A DNA stretch of 64,000 bases from NCBI GenBank assembly GCA_021157965.1, contig JAGGVO010000059.1:1-64000 (forward strand), given 5' to 3'. The notes below the pieces were generated by a model. It made no database searches. It was not told the origin of the DNA and saw only the letters and a list, made by a program, of their open reading frames with translations. Position numbers and translations under genes: made by a program. Numbering within the stretch: position 1 is the first letter of the stretch; every line of letters starts with the position of its first letter. Positions 48,538 to 56,872 of the stretch are shown piece by piece. Source of the stretch: Candidatus Neomarinimicrobiota bacterium. GTDB taxonomy: Bacteria; Fidelibacterota; Fidelibacteria; Fidelibacterales; Fidelibacteraceae.

Positions 48538-49592
48538 AATTGCCTCATATTTTTCATAATTTCCGCACTGATCTCTTTTATTGTGGGAAGATTTCCACCC
48601 ATCCTTCCATAAAAGAGGACAGGTTTCCGTCCGTTAACGGCTAACTTCACATCATCCACCATCTGTCCGTTATTCAGTTCGAAGACGTTAAAGAAGCGTA
48701 CGTTCTTTTTTGATGCATAAGCAGCTATGATTTTTTTGGGAAAGGGGAAGAGGGTGATGGGTCGGATCAATCCCACAGGAATACCTTCCGCCCTCAATTC
48801 GTCCACTACAGATTGAAGCAGGCGGCTTACAATCCCAAACCCCAAAAGAAGTATTTCCGCATCATCACTCCGGTACTCTTCACACCGAACCTCTTTTTCC
48901 TCGATGATGGCATATTTTTTCTGAAGCTTCTGATTATGAAGTTCCAGCCGGTCCGGATCGAGTTCAATGGAAGAGATCAGGTTTTCACGGGTTTCTGCCG
49001 TGGCTTTTACAGCCCAGTCTTTTTTGGGGAATGAGGTCACCGGCTGGGGAAATTCAACAGGTTCCATCATTTGACCGATAGTCCCGTCTGCCATGACCAC
49101 GGTGGGATTCCGGTATTTATCGGCCAGTTCAAATGCCAGCATGGTAAGATCGCACATTTCCTGAGCACTGTTGGGAGCCAGAACGATCAATTTGTAATTC
49201 CCGTGACCGCCCCCTTTGACAATCTGATTGTAATCCCCCTGTTCCGGTGCAATATTTCCGAGTCCTGGTCCACCCCGGGTGATATCTACAATAACACAGG
49301 GCAATTCAGAACCGGCCAGATATGAGATGCCTTCCATCTTCAGGCTGATGCCCGGACTGGAACTGGCGGTCATACACCGGATTCCGCTGGAAGCGGCTCC
49401 GTAAACCATATTGACAGCTCCGATTTCACTCTCAGCCTGAAGGAAGGTGCCCCCGACCTTCGGGAACAACAGAGCCGATCCTTCGGCAATTTCACTGGCA
49501 GGTGTAATGGGATATCCGAAATAATTCCGGCATCCTGCAAGCAATGCTCCTCTTACAACGGCATCGTTTCCTTTTATGAGTACTTTTTTCAT
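48534..49592 (-). CDS. vorB: 2-oxoacid:ferredoxin oxidoreductase alpha subunit, VorB type
   Basis: Pyrimidine-binding subunit that completes the TPP site. The 352-residue sequence matches the VorB pattern: [97 protein letters not shown]. VorB enzymes favour 2-oxoisovalerate, but substrate range overlaps with 2-oxoglutarate enzymes. Seven bases after the ferredoxin gene. Confidence 0.93.
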   Translation of the reverse strand: MKKVLIKGNDAVVRGALLAGCRNYFGYPITPASEIAEGSALLFPKVGGTFLQAESEIGAVNMVYGAASSGIRCMTASSSPGISLKMEGISYLAGSELPCVIVDITRGGPGLGNIAPEQGDYNQIVKGGGHGNYKLIVLAPNSAQEMCDLTMLAFELADKYRNPTVVMADGTIGQMMEPVEFPQPVTSFPKKDWAVKATAETRENLISSIELDPDRLELHNQKLQKKYAIIEEKEVRCEEYRSDDAEILLLGFGIVSRLLQSVVDELRAEGIPVGLIRPITLFPFPKKIIAAYASKKNVRFFNVFELNNGQMVDDVKLAVNGRKPVLFYGRMGGNLPTIKEISAEIMKNMRQL

Positions 49593-49599
49593 TGAAACC

Positions 49600-49935
49600 T
49601 CACGATATGGGATTTAAACATTCGGTACAAAGAACGATATCTTTTCCATTCTTTGCGTGATATACTTTTGTCTCTTTTTTACAAACCGGACATACGGCTT
49701 TTTCCGGCCAGGTATCCCAGCCTTTAAAGACAGTAATTGCTCCCGGTTCAGGACAGGTGTAATAACAAATTCCACATCCCGTACACCCTTCTCCGGTGTA
49801 AGTTGCCGGTTTGTATCCCATGTGGTTCAGTTTTTCGGCCAGTTTGAGCACGTGAACCGGACAGGCTTCTATACATAACTGACAACCCTTACATTCTGAT
49901 GTTTTAATGATCACATGGCCTTTTGATACGCTCAT
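49600..49935 (-). CDS. 2-oxoacid oxidoreductase ferredoxin-like subunit (two 4Fe-4S plus Cys4 tail)
   Basis: A 111-residue electron-transfer subunit. Two 4Fe-4S motifs: C-x2-C-x2-C-x3-CP ([12 protein letters not shown]) and [14 protein letters not shown]. The last 35 residues add CPVCKK...CTEC, a zinc-ribbon-like knuckle not usual in VorD/KorD. AAGGAG site before ATG 49935; directly upstream is an 8-base tandem repeat tract. Confidence 0.92.
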   Translation of the reverse strand: MSVSKGHVIIKTSECKGCQLCIEACPVHVLKLAEKLNHMGYKPATYTGEGCTGCGICYYTCPEPGAITVFKGWDTWPEKAVCPVCKKETKVYHAKNGKDIVLCTECLNPIS

Positions 49936-49948
49936 TTTATCTCCTTAG

Positions 49949-50092
49949 GTTTAGACGTTGAGACGTTTAGACGTTGAGACGTTCAGAGGTTGAGACGTTG
50001 AGACGATTAGACGTTTAGAGGTTGAGACGTTTAGAGGTTGAGACGTTTAGACGTTCAGAGGTTGAGAGGTTGAGAGGTTTATGGGTTCATAG
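49949..50092. repeat. Octanucleotide tandem tract, about 18 copies of GTT(T/G)AGA(C/G)
   Basis: Starting 14 bases upstream of the ferredoxin-subunit start, 8-base units such as GTTTAGAC, GTTGAGAC, GTTCAGAG and GTTGAGAG follow one another without spacers to about 50092. The copies differ mainly at positions 4 and 8. It fills most of the 203-base gap between the CoA-transferase and the oxidoreductase operon. Confidence 0.85.
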
Positions 50093-50138
50093 GTCTCTTA
50101 TCCCCGTCTTTTCCTCTCCCGGTCTCACCGTTTCTCAC

Positions 50139-51437
50139 TCATATCCTCAAATTCCTCTCCCACGCGGCTTTTTCGAGTTTTTCCCGGAATTTTGGATGGG
50201 CAATGTTGATCAGGGCTCTTGCCCGTTCCCGGAATGATTTGCCGTGTACATAAGCCACGCCGTATTCCGTGACGATATAGTGGACATCAGCACGGGTTGT
50301 GGTGACGGATGCCCCCTGTTTCAGAAAAGGGACAATTCGGCTGATTTCTCCACATTTGGCTGTTGATGTCAGGGCAAGGATTGCTTTACCGCCGGGACTC
50401 ATTTTTGCCCCGCGAAAAAAATCCACCTGACCGCCGATCCCACTATAATTCATGGTTCCGATGCTGTCCGAACAAATCTGTCCCGTTATATCAACTTCAA
50501 TCGCTGAATTAATAGACACCATTTTCGGGTTTTGGGCAATAACACGGGGATCGTTGATATATTCCTGAACATGGAATTCAACCAGGGGGTTGTCATCGAT
50601 AAAATCAAAAAGACGCCGCGTACCCAGGACAAATCCGGCAGTCATTTTCCCCCTGTGAATCGTTTTTTGTGAGTTGTTGATGATACCTTTCTCAACCAGT
50701 TCAATTACTCCGTCGGAAAACATTTCGGTGTGAATACCCAGGTTCTTTTTATCATGAAGGTGATTCAAAACCGCATCGGGTATTCCGCCGATACCCGTCT
50801 GCATGGTGGCGCCGTCATCGATGAGTTCAGAAATATACTGTCCGATTTTAGAGAATTCCTCTGTGGCAACAGCCTTGGGCATCTCATGGATCTCTGCATC
50901 GGCTTCTACAATGAAATCCAGTTCATCTATATGGATAAAATTGTCTCCATGAACCCGCGGCATCCGGGAATTTACCTGGGCTATAACAATATCGGCTGTT
51001 TTTGTAACAGCCCGGGTGTGATCCAGGGACACTCCAAAACTGCAGAAACCATGCCGGTCCGGAGGTGATACCTGAATCAGGGCCACATTCACTTTTATTT
51101 GTCCGGACCAAAACAGACCGGACACTTCATGCAGAAAAATGGGGACAAAATCACCACGGCCTTCCTTGATTGCCTGCCGGGTGTTGGCTCCGGAAAATAA
51201 ACTCAGGGTTCTGAAGTGCCCCTCCATTTCCGGCTTGGTATAGGCGGCTTTACCGAAGGTCAATATATGGGCCATGGTTACATTTTCCAGTTCAGGGGCA
51301 CGAGCCACAAGAGCATCAATCAGATGTTCCGGGACGGCACAGTTCGAATGAACATAAACAGTATCACCCGATTTTACGACTTTTACAGCATCTTCTGCCG
51401 TTGTAATTTTTGCTTTATAACGTGTCTTCCAAGTCAT
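50139..51437 (-). CDS. Acetyl-CoA hydrolase/transferase family CoA-transferase
   Basis: A 432-residue CoA-transferase of the 4-hydroxybutyrate/butyryl-CoA:acetate group. Features: VHSNCAVPEHLIDAL at the start, VSPPDRHGFCSFGVS, the catalytic-glutamate loop LGIHTEMFSDGV, MVSINSAIEVDITGQICSDS and GIGGQVDFFRGAKMSPGGKAI. It would exchange CoA between acyl-CoA and acetate at the end of amino-acid fermentation, fitting the neighbouring ferredoxin oxidoreductase. Upstream are a sigma-54-like site and a 23-bp element shared with the lyase gene at 56550. Confidence 0.92.
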   Translation of the reverse strand: MTWKTRYKAKITTAEDAVKVVKSGDTVYVHSNCAVPEHLIDALVARAPELENVTMAHILTFGKAAYTKPEMEGHFRTLSLFSGANTRQAIKEGRGDFVPIFLHEVSGLFWSGQIKVNVALIQVSPPDRHGFCSFGVSLDHTRAVTKTADIVIAQVNSRMPRVHGDNFIHIDELDFIVEADAEIHEMPKAVATEEFSKIGQYISELIDDGATMQTGIGGIPDAVLNHLHDKKNLGIHTEMFSDGVIELVEKGIINNSQKTIHRGKMTAGFVLGTRRLFDFIDDNPLVEFHVQEYINDPRVIAQNPKMVSINSAIEVDITGQICSDSIGTMNYSGIGGQVDFFRGAKMSPGGKAILALTSTAKCGEISRIVPFLKQGASVTTTRADVHYIVTEYGVAYVHGKSFRERARALINIAHPKFREKLEKAAWERNLRI

Positions 51438-51500
51438 GGGCTCTCCGAAAGCATATTGTGTTTAGGGTTTGAACATGAGAAATCAGATATCATAATAGCT

Positions 51501-51515
51501 TCAAATTTCATGCCA
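51501..51515 (-). promoter_or_regulatory. Candidate sigma-54 promoter of the CoA-transferase gene
   Basis: Minus strand TGGCATG-aaat-TTGA: the -24 GG and the TTG of the -12 element have the right 10-base separation, but the -12 GC is GA. About 64 bases before the ATG. Confidence 0.4.
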
Positions 51516-51572
51516 AAAATTCATTCGGGATAAATGCTTCTGTTTACGGCTTTCATCAAGATATCCACAAAC

Positions 51573-51595
51573 AGAAAATTCTCAAAAATGATAAA
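51573..51595 (-). promoter_or_regulatory. 23-bp element identical to 56704-56726
   Basis: agaaaattctcaaaaatgat plus aaa occurs identically here and at 56704, in both cases about 135-155 bases upstream of a minus-strand start codon and upstream of a sigma-54-like site, where an enhancer-binding protein would bind. The core GAAAATTCTC is an imperfect palindrome. Confidence 0.55.
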
Positions 51596-51628
51596 AACAC
51601 ACGCATGGTTAAGAATGGTTTTCCAACT

Positions 51629-53941
51629 TCAGGAATGATCTTCAGGGGAAATGAATCCCAGAGATTTTTGATTATCCCGGTCCATATAGATATGAAAGTA
51701 TTGTGCCGGAAAACATCGGGGGATTTGATAGACTTTTAGTACGTGTTTAAACCGTTCATAGGCCGGCGCCAACTTTCCCAGTATGTTGTCACAGGTTTTG
51801 AAAACGTCGGGATTAAAATAGGTGCTGCTTAAATCGGGATACAAGGGCATATAAAAAATATTTGCTTCAACCAGATCCTGAAAAAAGTGGGTTCCGTAGG
51901 AGACTTCCGGTGTGTAACCGCCGGATTCCCGGGCAATTTCAAAAATCATTTTGGTTTTATTGATATCCGAGTACCGTGCCGGGATTCCCAGTTTGATATT
52001 ACTGCTTCCCCATCGTCCGGGGCCCAGAAGGATGAAACGTTTTTCTTCCAGAAGCCGGTTTATTTTGCTGATGACCCGTGCCAGGAGTGTCTTGTCATTA
52101 TCCGGGATTTTATTATAATCCAGGGGATCACAATAGATGATATATTCAATGTTTTTCAATACACCGCATGGCACATCCCGTTCAGTCCGAAAGAAAATCT
52201 TTTTTTCGGGTACATTGTCCGGTAATTGAATCTTCTTTTCCTCCAGCCTGTGAGCCAGAGGACGGCACTGAAGAAGGTAGAATTTTTTGTTTGCGTAAGC
52301 AAATTCCAGATCTACGGGGCAGTTGTAGGCTTTTTCAAGTTTTTTCAGTATACGGCTGATGAGTTTGGGAAATTTCTTGTTTTTCAGCAGATTGTTGAAA
52401 GTGATCACCGGTTGGCCATCTTCCTGATATGAAATGTTTCCGATGGGATCCGTTATATGATTGTCTTTGAAAGTGCTGATAATTTTTGAAAGTTCGGGAG
52501 TTTTGATTTTATCCAGGATTTCATCCAGGGTCATTGTAACAAAGGTATTGGATTTCAGGTCAATCACATCCACTTTTTTCTGAGAGTAAAATTTGATTTC
52601 CCGGGGTGTGGCTTCAGGTCTGAGCAGTGGTTTTGTGAGTCCGATCATTCGGGGATAATCACTCACACGGTCCACCGCCCGGGTGCCCATGCCGAAAACA
52701 AGGCGGACTAAACCGTCTTCATATTTAAGCTGTTTGGTCCACCGGTATTCATTCCGCCCAAAAGCGACTCCGGCCCAGAGAGGCATGAAATAATCTCCAA
52801 ACCGCTCACCCACTACCTTTTGAATCAGGATGGCGACACTCTCAAAATAATCCAGCAGGTCGTGTTCTTTCCGGTATTCCAGCGGATCTGGTCCGAGTCC
52901 TGAACTGTACACTTCTCCAATAGCTGCGATTAAAGCTGAAAGCCGATCATCCAAAGATCCCTGATTGGCCAGAAAAATGCTGTCGTATTTCCCCGAAAAA
53001 GAGGTTCCGAAGTTATCTTCCAGCAGGGAACTGCTCCGGACAATAAGGGGGACTTCTCCGATTTTTTCCAGCAGATGCCTTAACTGCCGTTTAATGGCAG
53101 GTTGAAAATCAGCATTTTTAAAAAGTTCACGGATAAGGGGATATTCATCTTGGATTTCATCAATGTTCTTGTATTTCTGGTTTTGATATTCCACCAATCC
53201 GTTATATGCCAGAAAATCTTCAAAAACATCGGTTCGCAGGTAATAGGATTCGGGGACATGAACATTTTTCTTAAAATACTCATAATCCGTATCTCCGGAA
53301 TATTCATCTGTCAGGATTTTATAAGCAAGAATGAGTCCGGCCGCTTTACCACCGATTTTTCCTGTCCCCGTTTCCGACCCCAGGGTTCGTTTGATGATGG
53401 GATCAAGGTCTGTAATCCGGATATGTTTGCGGGCAATACGAATAAACTGCAGATTGTCACTGATAAAATTTTTCAGCAAGGCCACACGAATACCCGTTGC
53501 CATGGACAGAGGAATGGGCTCTGCCTCCGGGAGATTGCAGAATTCGTGGACCTTTTCCGCTAGAAGCCAGAACGAGACTCCCGGAAGGTTGGCGATATTT
53601 TCCAGGGCAAAGGCTTTTTCCGTCTTTGCCACGTAATTCACAATCCGGTCAATTTCTTCGATAGAAAAATTCTCTGAAGCATGTTTGATGACCATTTTCC
53701 GGATGTATTCTTTTTCCTTTTTTCCCCACTGGTGTACTTTGCCTGCATTGGGATTATACTTTTTCTTTTCACCGACACCGGGAAAGGAGCCCGCCATTTC
53801 ACGGCTGTGCTGATATATTTTATCGATGGAAACAATTTTACGGTTGTGAAGCTGAATCAGGAGGTTCTGGATGATTTTTTCCGTCATATTGGGGTGTTTT
53901 TGAAAGACGTTTTTCAGATGTTCATAGGTTTTATTTTTCAC
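51629..53941 (-). CDS. PEP/pyruvate-binding (PPDK_N) domain protein without PEP-synthase catalytic domains
   Basis: A 770-residue protein. Residues about 1-180 are helical and unassigned; about 195-570 match the ATP-grasp pyruvate/PEP-binding domain of PEP synthase and PPDK (IGGKAAGLILAYKIL, PLIVRSSSLLEDNFGTSFSGKY, VDLEFAYANKKFYLLQCRPL); the last 200 are an unassigned conserved region (LLGPGRWGSSNIKLGIP, SYGTHFFQDLVEANI). The phospho-histidine swivel domain (G-G-x-T-S-H) and the PEP-binding barrel are both absent, so it cannot be a normal PEP synthase. GTG start at 53941 with GAGGAAG. Role unknown; it sits between glutamate dehydrogenase and the CoA-transferase. Confidence 0.78.
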   Translation of the reverse strand: MKNKTYEHLKNVFQKHPNMTEKIIQNLLIQLHNRKIVSIDKIYQHSREMAGSFPGVGEKKKYNPNAGKVHQWGKKEKEYIRKMVIKHASENFSIEEIDRIVNYVAKTEKAFALENIANLPGVSFWLLAEKVHEFCNLPEAEPIPLSMATGIRVALLKNFISDNLQFIRIARKHIRITDLDPIIKRTLGSETGTGKIGGKAAGLILAYKILTDEYSGDTDYEYFKKNVHVPESYYLRTDVFEDFLAYNGLVEYQNQKYKNIDEIQDEYPLIRELFKNADFQPAIKRQLRHLLEKIGEVPLIVRSSSLLEDNFGTSFSGKYDSIFLANQGSLDDRLSALIAAIGEVYSSGLGPDPLEYRKEHDLLDYFESVAILIQKVVGERFGDYFMPLWAGVAFGRNEYRWTKQLKYEDGLVRLVFGMGTRAVDRVSDYPRMIGLTKPLLRPEATPREIKFYSQKKVDVIDLKSNTFVTMTLDEILDKIKTPELSKIISTFKDNHITDPIGNISYQEDGQPVITFNNLLKNKKFPKLISRILKKLEKAYNCPVDLEFAYANKKFYLLQCRPLAHRLEEKKIQLPDNVPEKKIFFRTERDVPCGVLKNIEYIIYCDPLDYNKIPDNDKTLLARVISKINRLLEEKRFILLGPGRWGSSNIKLGIPARYSDINKTKMIFEIARESGGYTPEVSYGTHFFQDLVEANIFYMPLYPDLSSTYFNPDVFKTCDNILGKLAPAYERFKHVLKVYQIPRCFPAQYFHIYMDRDNQKSLGFISPEDHS

Positions 53942-53998
53942 AGCTTCCTCATCTTCTTTCTGTAATATAACGATAATCCGGTCATGAAAAACAGGTGT

Positions 53999-54026
53999 AA
54001 AAAAAAGAGGGTGCGTTTACACCCTC
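53999..54026 (-). terminator. Rho-independent terminator after glutamate dehydrogenase
   Basis: GAGGGTG-cgttta-CACCCTC stem; on the minus strand it is followed by eight T. Confidence 0.88.
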
Positions 54027-54045
54027 TTAATGAATCCAGCAGGGA

Positions 54046-55308
54046 TCAGATCCATCCCCGCAATTTTGCCGCCCTGGCAACCCTGGCGACGGCAACCATA
54101 TAAGCCGCTTTGCGCATATCGATTTTTTTATCGTATTTGCAATACATGTCGTAAACGGCTTTAAACGCCGCCGTCATTTTCTGATCCAGCCGTTCATTGA
54201 CTTCAGCCTCTTCCCAGTAGAAATTGTAGGCATTTTGAACCTGTTCGAAATAGGAGACCGTCACTCCGCCGGAATTGGCCAGAAAGTCAGGGACTAAAAA
54301 CTTTTTATTCTTGAAAAGAATGGTATCGGCTTCAGGGGTTGTCGGCCCGTTAGCCAGCTCAACAATCACATCGGCTTTAATGCGTTCGGCATTTTCAGCT
54401 GTTATCTGACTTTCCAGGGCTGCGGGGATCAGGATATCAACATTCATTTCCAGAACATCCATGGGGTTATCAAAAGATTTCATGCCTTCTTCCGTATAAC
54501 CCTCGAGTGTTTCGTGCTGTCCGACGTACTCAAACATAGCATCGGTATCAAATCCCTTCATATTGTAATAGGCACCGCTGATATCGGAAATACCCACGAT
54601 TTTACAGCCGGCTTCTTTAAAGAGGACACCGGCCCAGCCGCCGACATTGCCGAAACCCTGAATGGCAACGGTTTTTCCGGCCAGGGATTCACCGCGTGCT
54701 TTAATGGCTTCACGGGCAATAAACAAGCCTCCCCGGGCAGTTGCAGAAGCACGGCCTTTGGAACCGCCGATATCAATGGGTTTGCCGGTGATTACTCCCG
54801 GCATGCATTCACCTTTGATCTTTTCGTATTCATCCATCATCCAGCTCATAATCTGGGGTGTGGTGTATACATCCGGTGCAGGGACATCCACCGTTGGACC
54901 GATATCTTTTGCGATGGCGCCAATAAAGGCACGGGCCAACCGTTCTTTTTCAGTATCGGACAATTCCTGTGGATTGCAGGTTATGCCGCCTTTGCCTCCG
55001 CCGAGAGGGATATCAACGACAGCTGTTTTCCACGTCATCCAGGCAGCTAAAGCCCTTACCGTGTCGATTGTTTCGTCAGGATGCCAGCGAAGTCCGCCCT
55101 TTGTTGGACCCAGGGCCCGGTTGTACTGAACGCGGTAACCCTTGAAAACTTTTATGCTTCCGTCATCCATGCGGATAGGGAGCGTGATCACAATCTCTTT
55201 TTGGGGCCACCGTAAAAACTCCCGTGTGGACTGATCAAATCCCAACAGTTCACACGCTTCATCAAGCTGCTGCTGAGCCATCTCAAAGATGTTCTGCGAT
55301 TTAGACAT
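54046..55308 (-). CDS. Glutamate dehydrogenase (Glu/Leu/Phe/Val dehydrogenase family)
   Basis: A 420-residue hexameric-type enzyme that oxidatively deaminates glutamate. Motifs: [20 protein letters not shown], the catalytic-lysine region [39 protein letters not shown], the NAD(P) site [13 protein letters not shown], and [14 protein letters not shown] with [19 protein letters not shown] start it at ATG 55306-55308 after GGAGGAAAG; the ATG at 55320 is itself part of that site. Fifty-seven bases after the PLP enzyme at 55366, in the same likely operon, ended by a strong terminator. Confidence 0.95.
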   Translation of the reverse strand: MSKSQNIFEMAQQQLDEACELLGFDQSTREFLRWPQKEIVITLPIRMDDGSIKVFKGYRVQYNRALGPTKGGLRWHPDETIDTVRALAAWMTWKTAVVDIPLGGGKGGITCNPQELSDTEKERLARAFIGAIAKDIGPTVDVPAPDVYTTPQIMSWMMDEYEKIKGECMPGVITGKPIDIGGSKGRASATARGGLFIAREAIKARGESLAGKTVAIQGFGNVGGWAGVLFKEAGCKIVGISDISGAYYNMKGFDTDAMFEYVGQHETLEGYTEEGMKSFDNPMDVLEMNVDILIPAALESQITAENAERIKADVIVELANGPTTPEADTILFKNKKFLVPDFLANSGGVTVSYFEQVQNAYNFYWEEAEVNERLDQKMTAAFKAVYDMYCKYDKKIDMRKAAYMVAVARVARAAKLRGWI

Positions 55309-55365
55309 TCTTTCCTCCATTCATGTTTCTCCGTCCGAAATATAATCCGGACTTTTTAAAGTGCT

Positions 55366-56550
55366 TTATGCTTTTAAAGCCTGTTCAAGGTCTTCAATTA
55401 AATCATCGGCGTTTTCAAGTCCAATGGACAGGCGTATCAGCCCGGGATTGATGCCGGCAGCTTTCAACTCGCGATCACTCAGGCCGGAATGGGTGATGGA
55501 AGCGGGATGCTGAATCAGTGAATCACATTCGCCAATGGAAACAGCCCGGGTAAACAATTGAACCCGGTTGATAACCCGGATACCAGTCTCTTTATCTCCC
55601 ACATCAAAGGAAACCACCCCGCCGAAACCGGACATCTGTCGCCGGGCGATGTCATGTCCGGGATGATCAGGCAGACCGGGATAGTATACTCTTTTAACCC
55701 CGGGATGCTTATGGAGGAATTGGGCCACTTTCATGGCGTTTTTCTCATGCCGCTCCATCCGGACCGATAAGGTTTTGAGTCCACGCAGTAAAAGCCAGGC
55801 GTCAAAGGGACTGATAATGGGACCGTAACGGCATAAAATCTCATCACGGATGATCTTTATCATTTCTTTTTTTCCGGTGACGATTCCGGCAATGACATCT
55901 CCATGTCCGCAAATGTATTTTGTGGCACTGTGTACTACAATATCCACACCCATATCTGCCGGCCGCTGGAAAATTGGCGTGGCAAAAGTATTGTCAATCA
56001 TAACCGGTACATTTTTCTCATGGGCAATAAAACAAACAGCCTGAATATCCACCAGACTCAGAGTTGGGTTGGAGGGTGTTTCCAGGAAAATCATCTGAAA
56101 TTCATCTTCTTCCAGATGATGTCTGTATGTATCCGGATCATCATTTTCCACGATAACAGTTTCAATATCCCGGCCGGGAAGTGAACGGGTGAACAGACAA
56201 TGAGTTCCGCCGTATAGTGTGTGACTGGCCAGAACTTTCCCTTTTTTAGGAATCAAGGCCATGATGACGGCTGCGATGGCGGCCATCCCCGATGCAAAGG
56301 CCAGAGATGCCTCCGTGTTTTCCAACCGGGCTACCTGCCGGCATAATGCATTCACCGTGGGATTCCCCATACGGGAATAGAAATATCCCTCTTTCTGATC
56401 AGTAAAAAGGGCTGAACCCTCTTCTGTCGATTCAAAGGCAAAAGCTGTTGTCTGATACAAAGGGGGAATGACTGCATGGTAAGACGGATCCGATTCACCC
56501 TTACCATGGACACATATTGTCTCAATACGATTGCTCTTTTTCAAATCCAT
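55366..56550 (-). CDS. PLP-dependent transsulfuration-family enzyme (cystathionine gamma-synthase/lyase or methionine gamma-lyase-like)
   Basis: A 394-residue Cys/Met metabolism PLP enzyme. PLP lysine K211 (HSATKYICGHGD), ring aspartate in MIDNTFATPIF, phosphate site FASGMAAI and Y-S-R of YFYSRMGNPT. Overall similarity is to methionine gamma-lyases (L-L-R-G-L-K-T-L, RMERHEKNAM), but at the position of the catalytic Cys116 of known methionine gamma-lyases it has Gly (LYGGTH), so cystathionine lyase/synthase activity is equally possible. It heads an operon with glutamate dehydrogenase, which favours catabolism. Upstream lies a sigma-54-like promoter. Confidence 0.85.
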   Translation of the reverse strand: MDLKKSNRIETICVHGKGESDPSYHAVIPPLYQTTAFAFESTEEGSALFTDQKEGYFYSRMGNPTVNALCRQVARLENTEASLAFASGMAAIAAVIMALIPKKGKVLASHTLYGGTHCLFTRSLPGRDIETVIVENDDPDTYRHHLEEDEFQMIFLETPSNPTLSLVDIQAVCFIAHEKNVPVMIDNTFATPIFQRPADMGVDIVVHSATKYICGHGDVIAGIVTGKKEMIKIIRDEILCRYGPIISPFDAWLLLRGLKTLSVRMERHEKNAMKVAQFLHKHPGVKRVYYPGLPDHPGHDIARRQMSGFGGVVSFDVGDKETGIRVINRVQLFTRAVSIGECDSLIQHPASITHSGLSDRELKAAGINPGLIRLSIGLENADDLIEDLEQALKA

Positions 56551-56578
56551 ACCTGCTTAGCTTCTTATTTTGTTTATG

Positions 56579-56594
56579 GCAATTTATATGCCAG
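56579..56594 (-). promoter_or_regulatory. Candidate sigma-54 (-24/-12) promoter of the lyase-GDH operon
   Basis: Minus strand CTGGCATATAAATTGC: GG and GC are 10 bases apart as in TGGCAcg-N4-TTGC. Transcription would start near 56567, 17 bases before the ATG at 56550, leaving room for the AAGCAGG ribosome-binding site. Confidence 0.6.
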
Positions 56595-56703
56595 TTCTCA
56601 ACCGGTGTAAAACTTATCCTTTTTTTTCTTAAAAAACCTGTGATTTTGAGAAAAAAAAGGAAAAAACCGACACATTCTTATAAAATAAATTTCACTTTCA
56701 CAA

Positions 56704-56726
56704 AGAAAATTCTCAAAAATGATAAA
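56704..56726 (-). promoter_or_regulatory. 23-bp element identical to 51573-51595
   Basis: Second copy of the element, about 110-135 bases upstream of the -24 box at 56591-56592, the distance typical of enhancer-binding-protein sites. The identity extends weakly on the left (CACAAA in both, with a 2-base indel). Confidence 0.55.
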
Positions 56727-56872
56727 GACCACATCCAACCCTGTCTGAAAGACAAAACTTATTCTGTTTTTTAAAAAAGATTTCATGATAAATGAATGAA
56801 TTTTGTTGTTTTAATGGATGTAGAAAATTAATAGTTTAACATGATGGGAATAAAAAGAACAGGTGGGATATC

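Larger units (their letters stand above)
56551..56872. other. Divergent, AT-rich intergenic region
   Basis: No gene seen. Toward the minus-strand lyase it holds a sigma-54-like promoter (56579-56594), a run of A/T-rich sequence and the 23-bp shared element (56704-56726). The side toward 56873 is AT-rich with a GGTGGGAT site before the start; no clear sigma-70 boxes stand out. Confidence 0.6.

Noticed and set aside
49949-50092. CRISPR array
   Set aside because: The units are 8 bases and directly adjacent, with no unique spacers and no cas genes.
54514-55129. Plus-strand frames antisense to glutamate dehydrogenase
   Set aside because: Typical antisense shadow of a strongly conserved gene.
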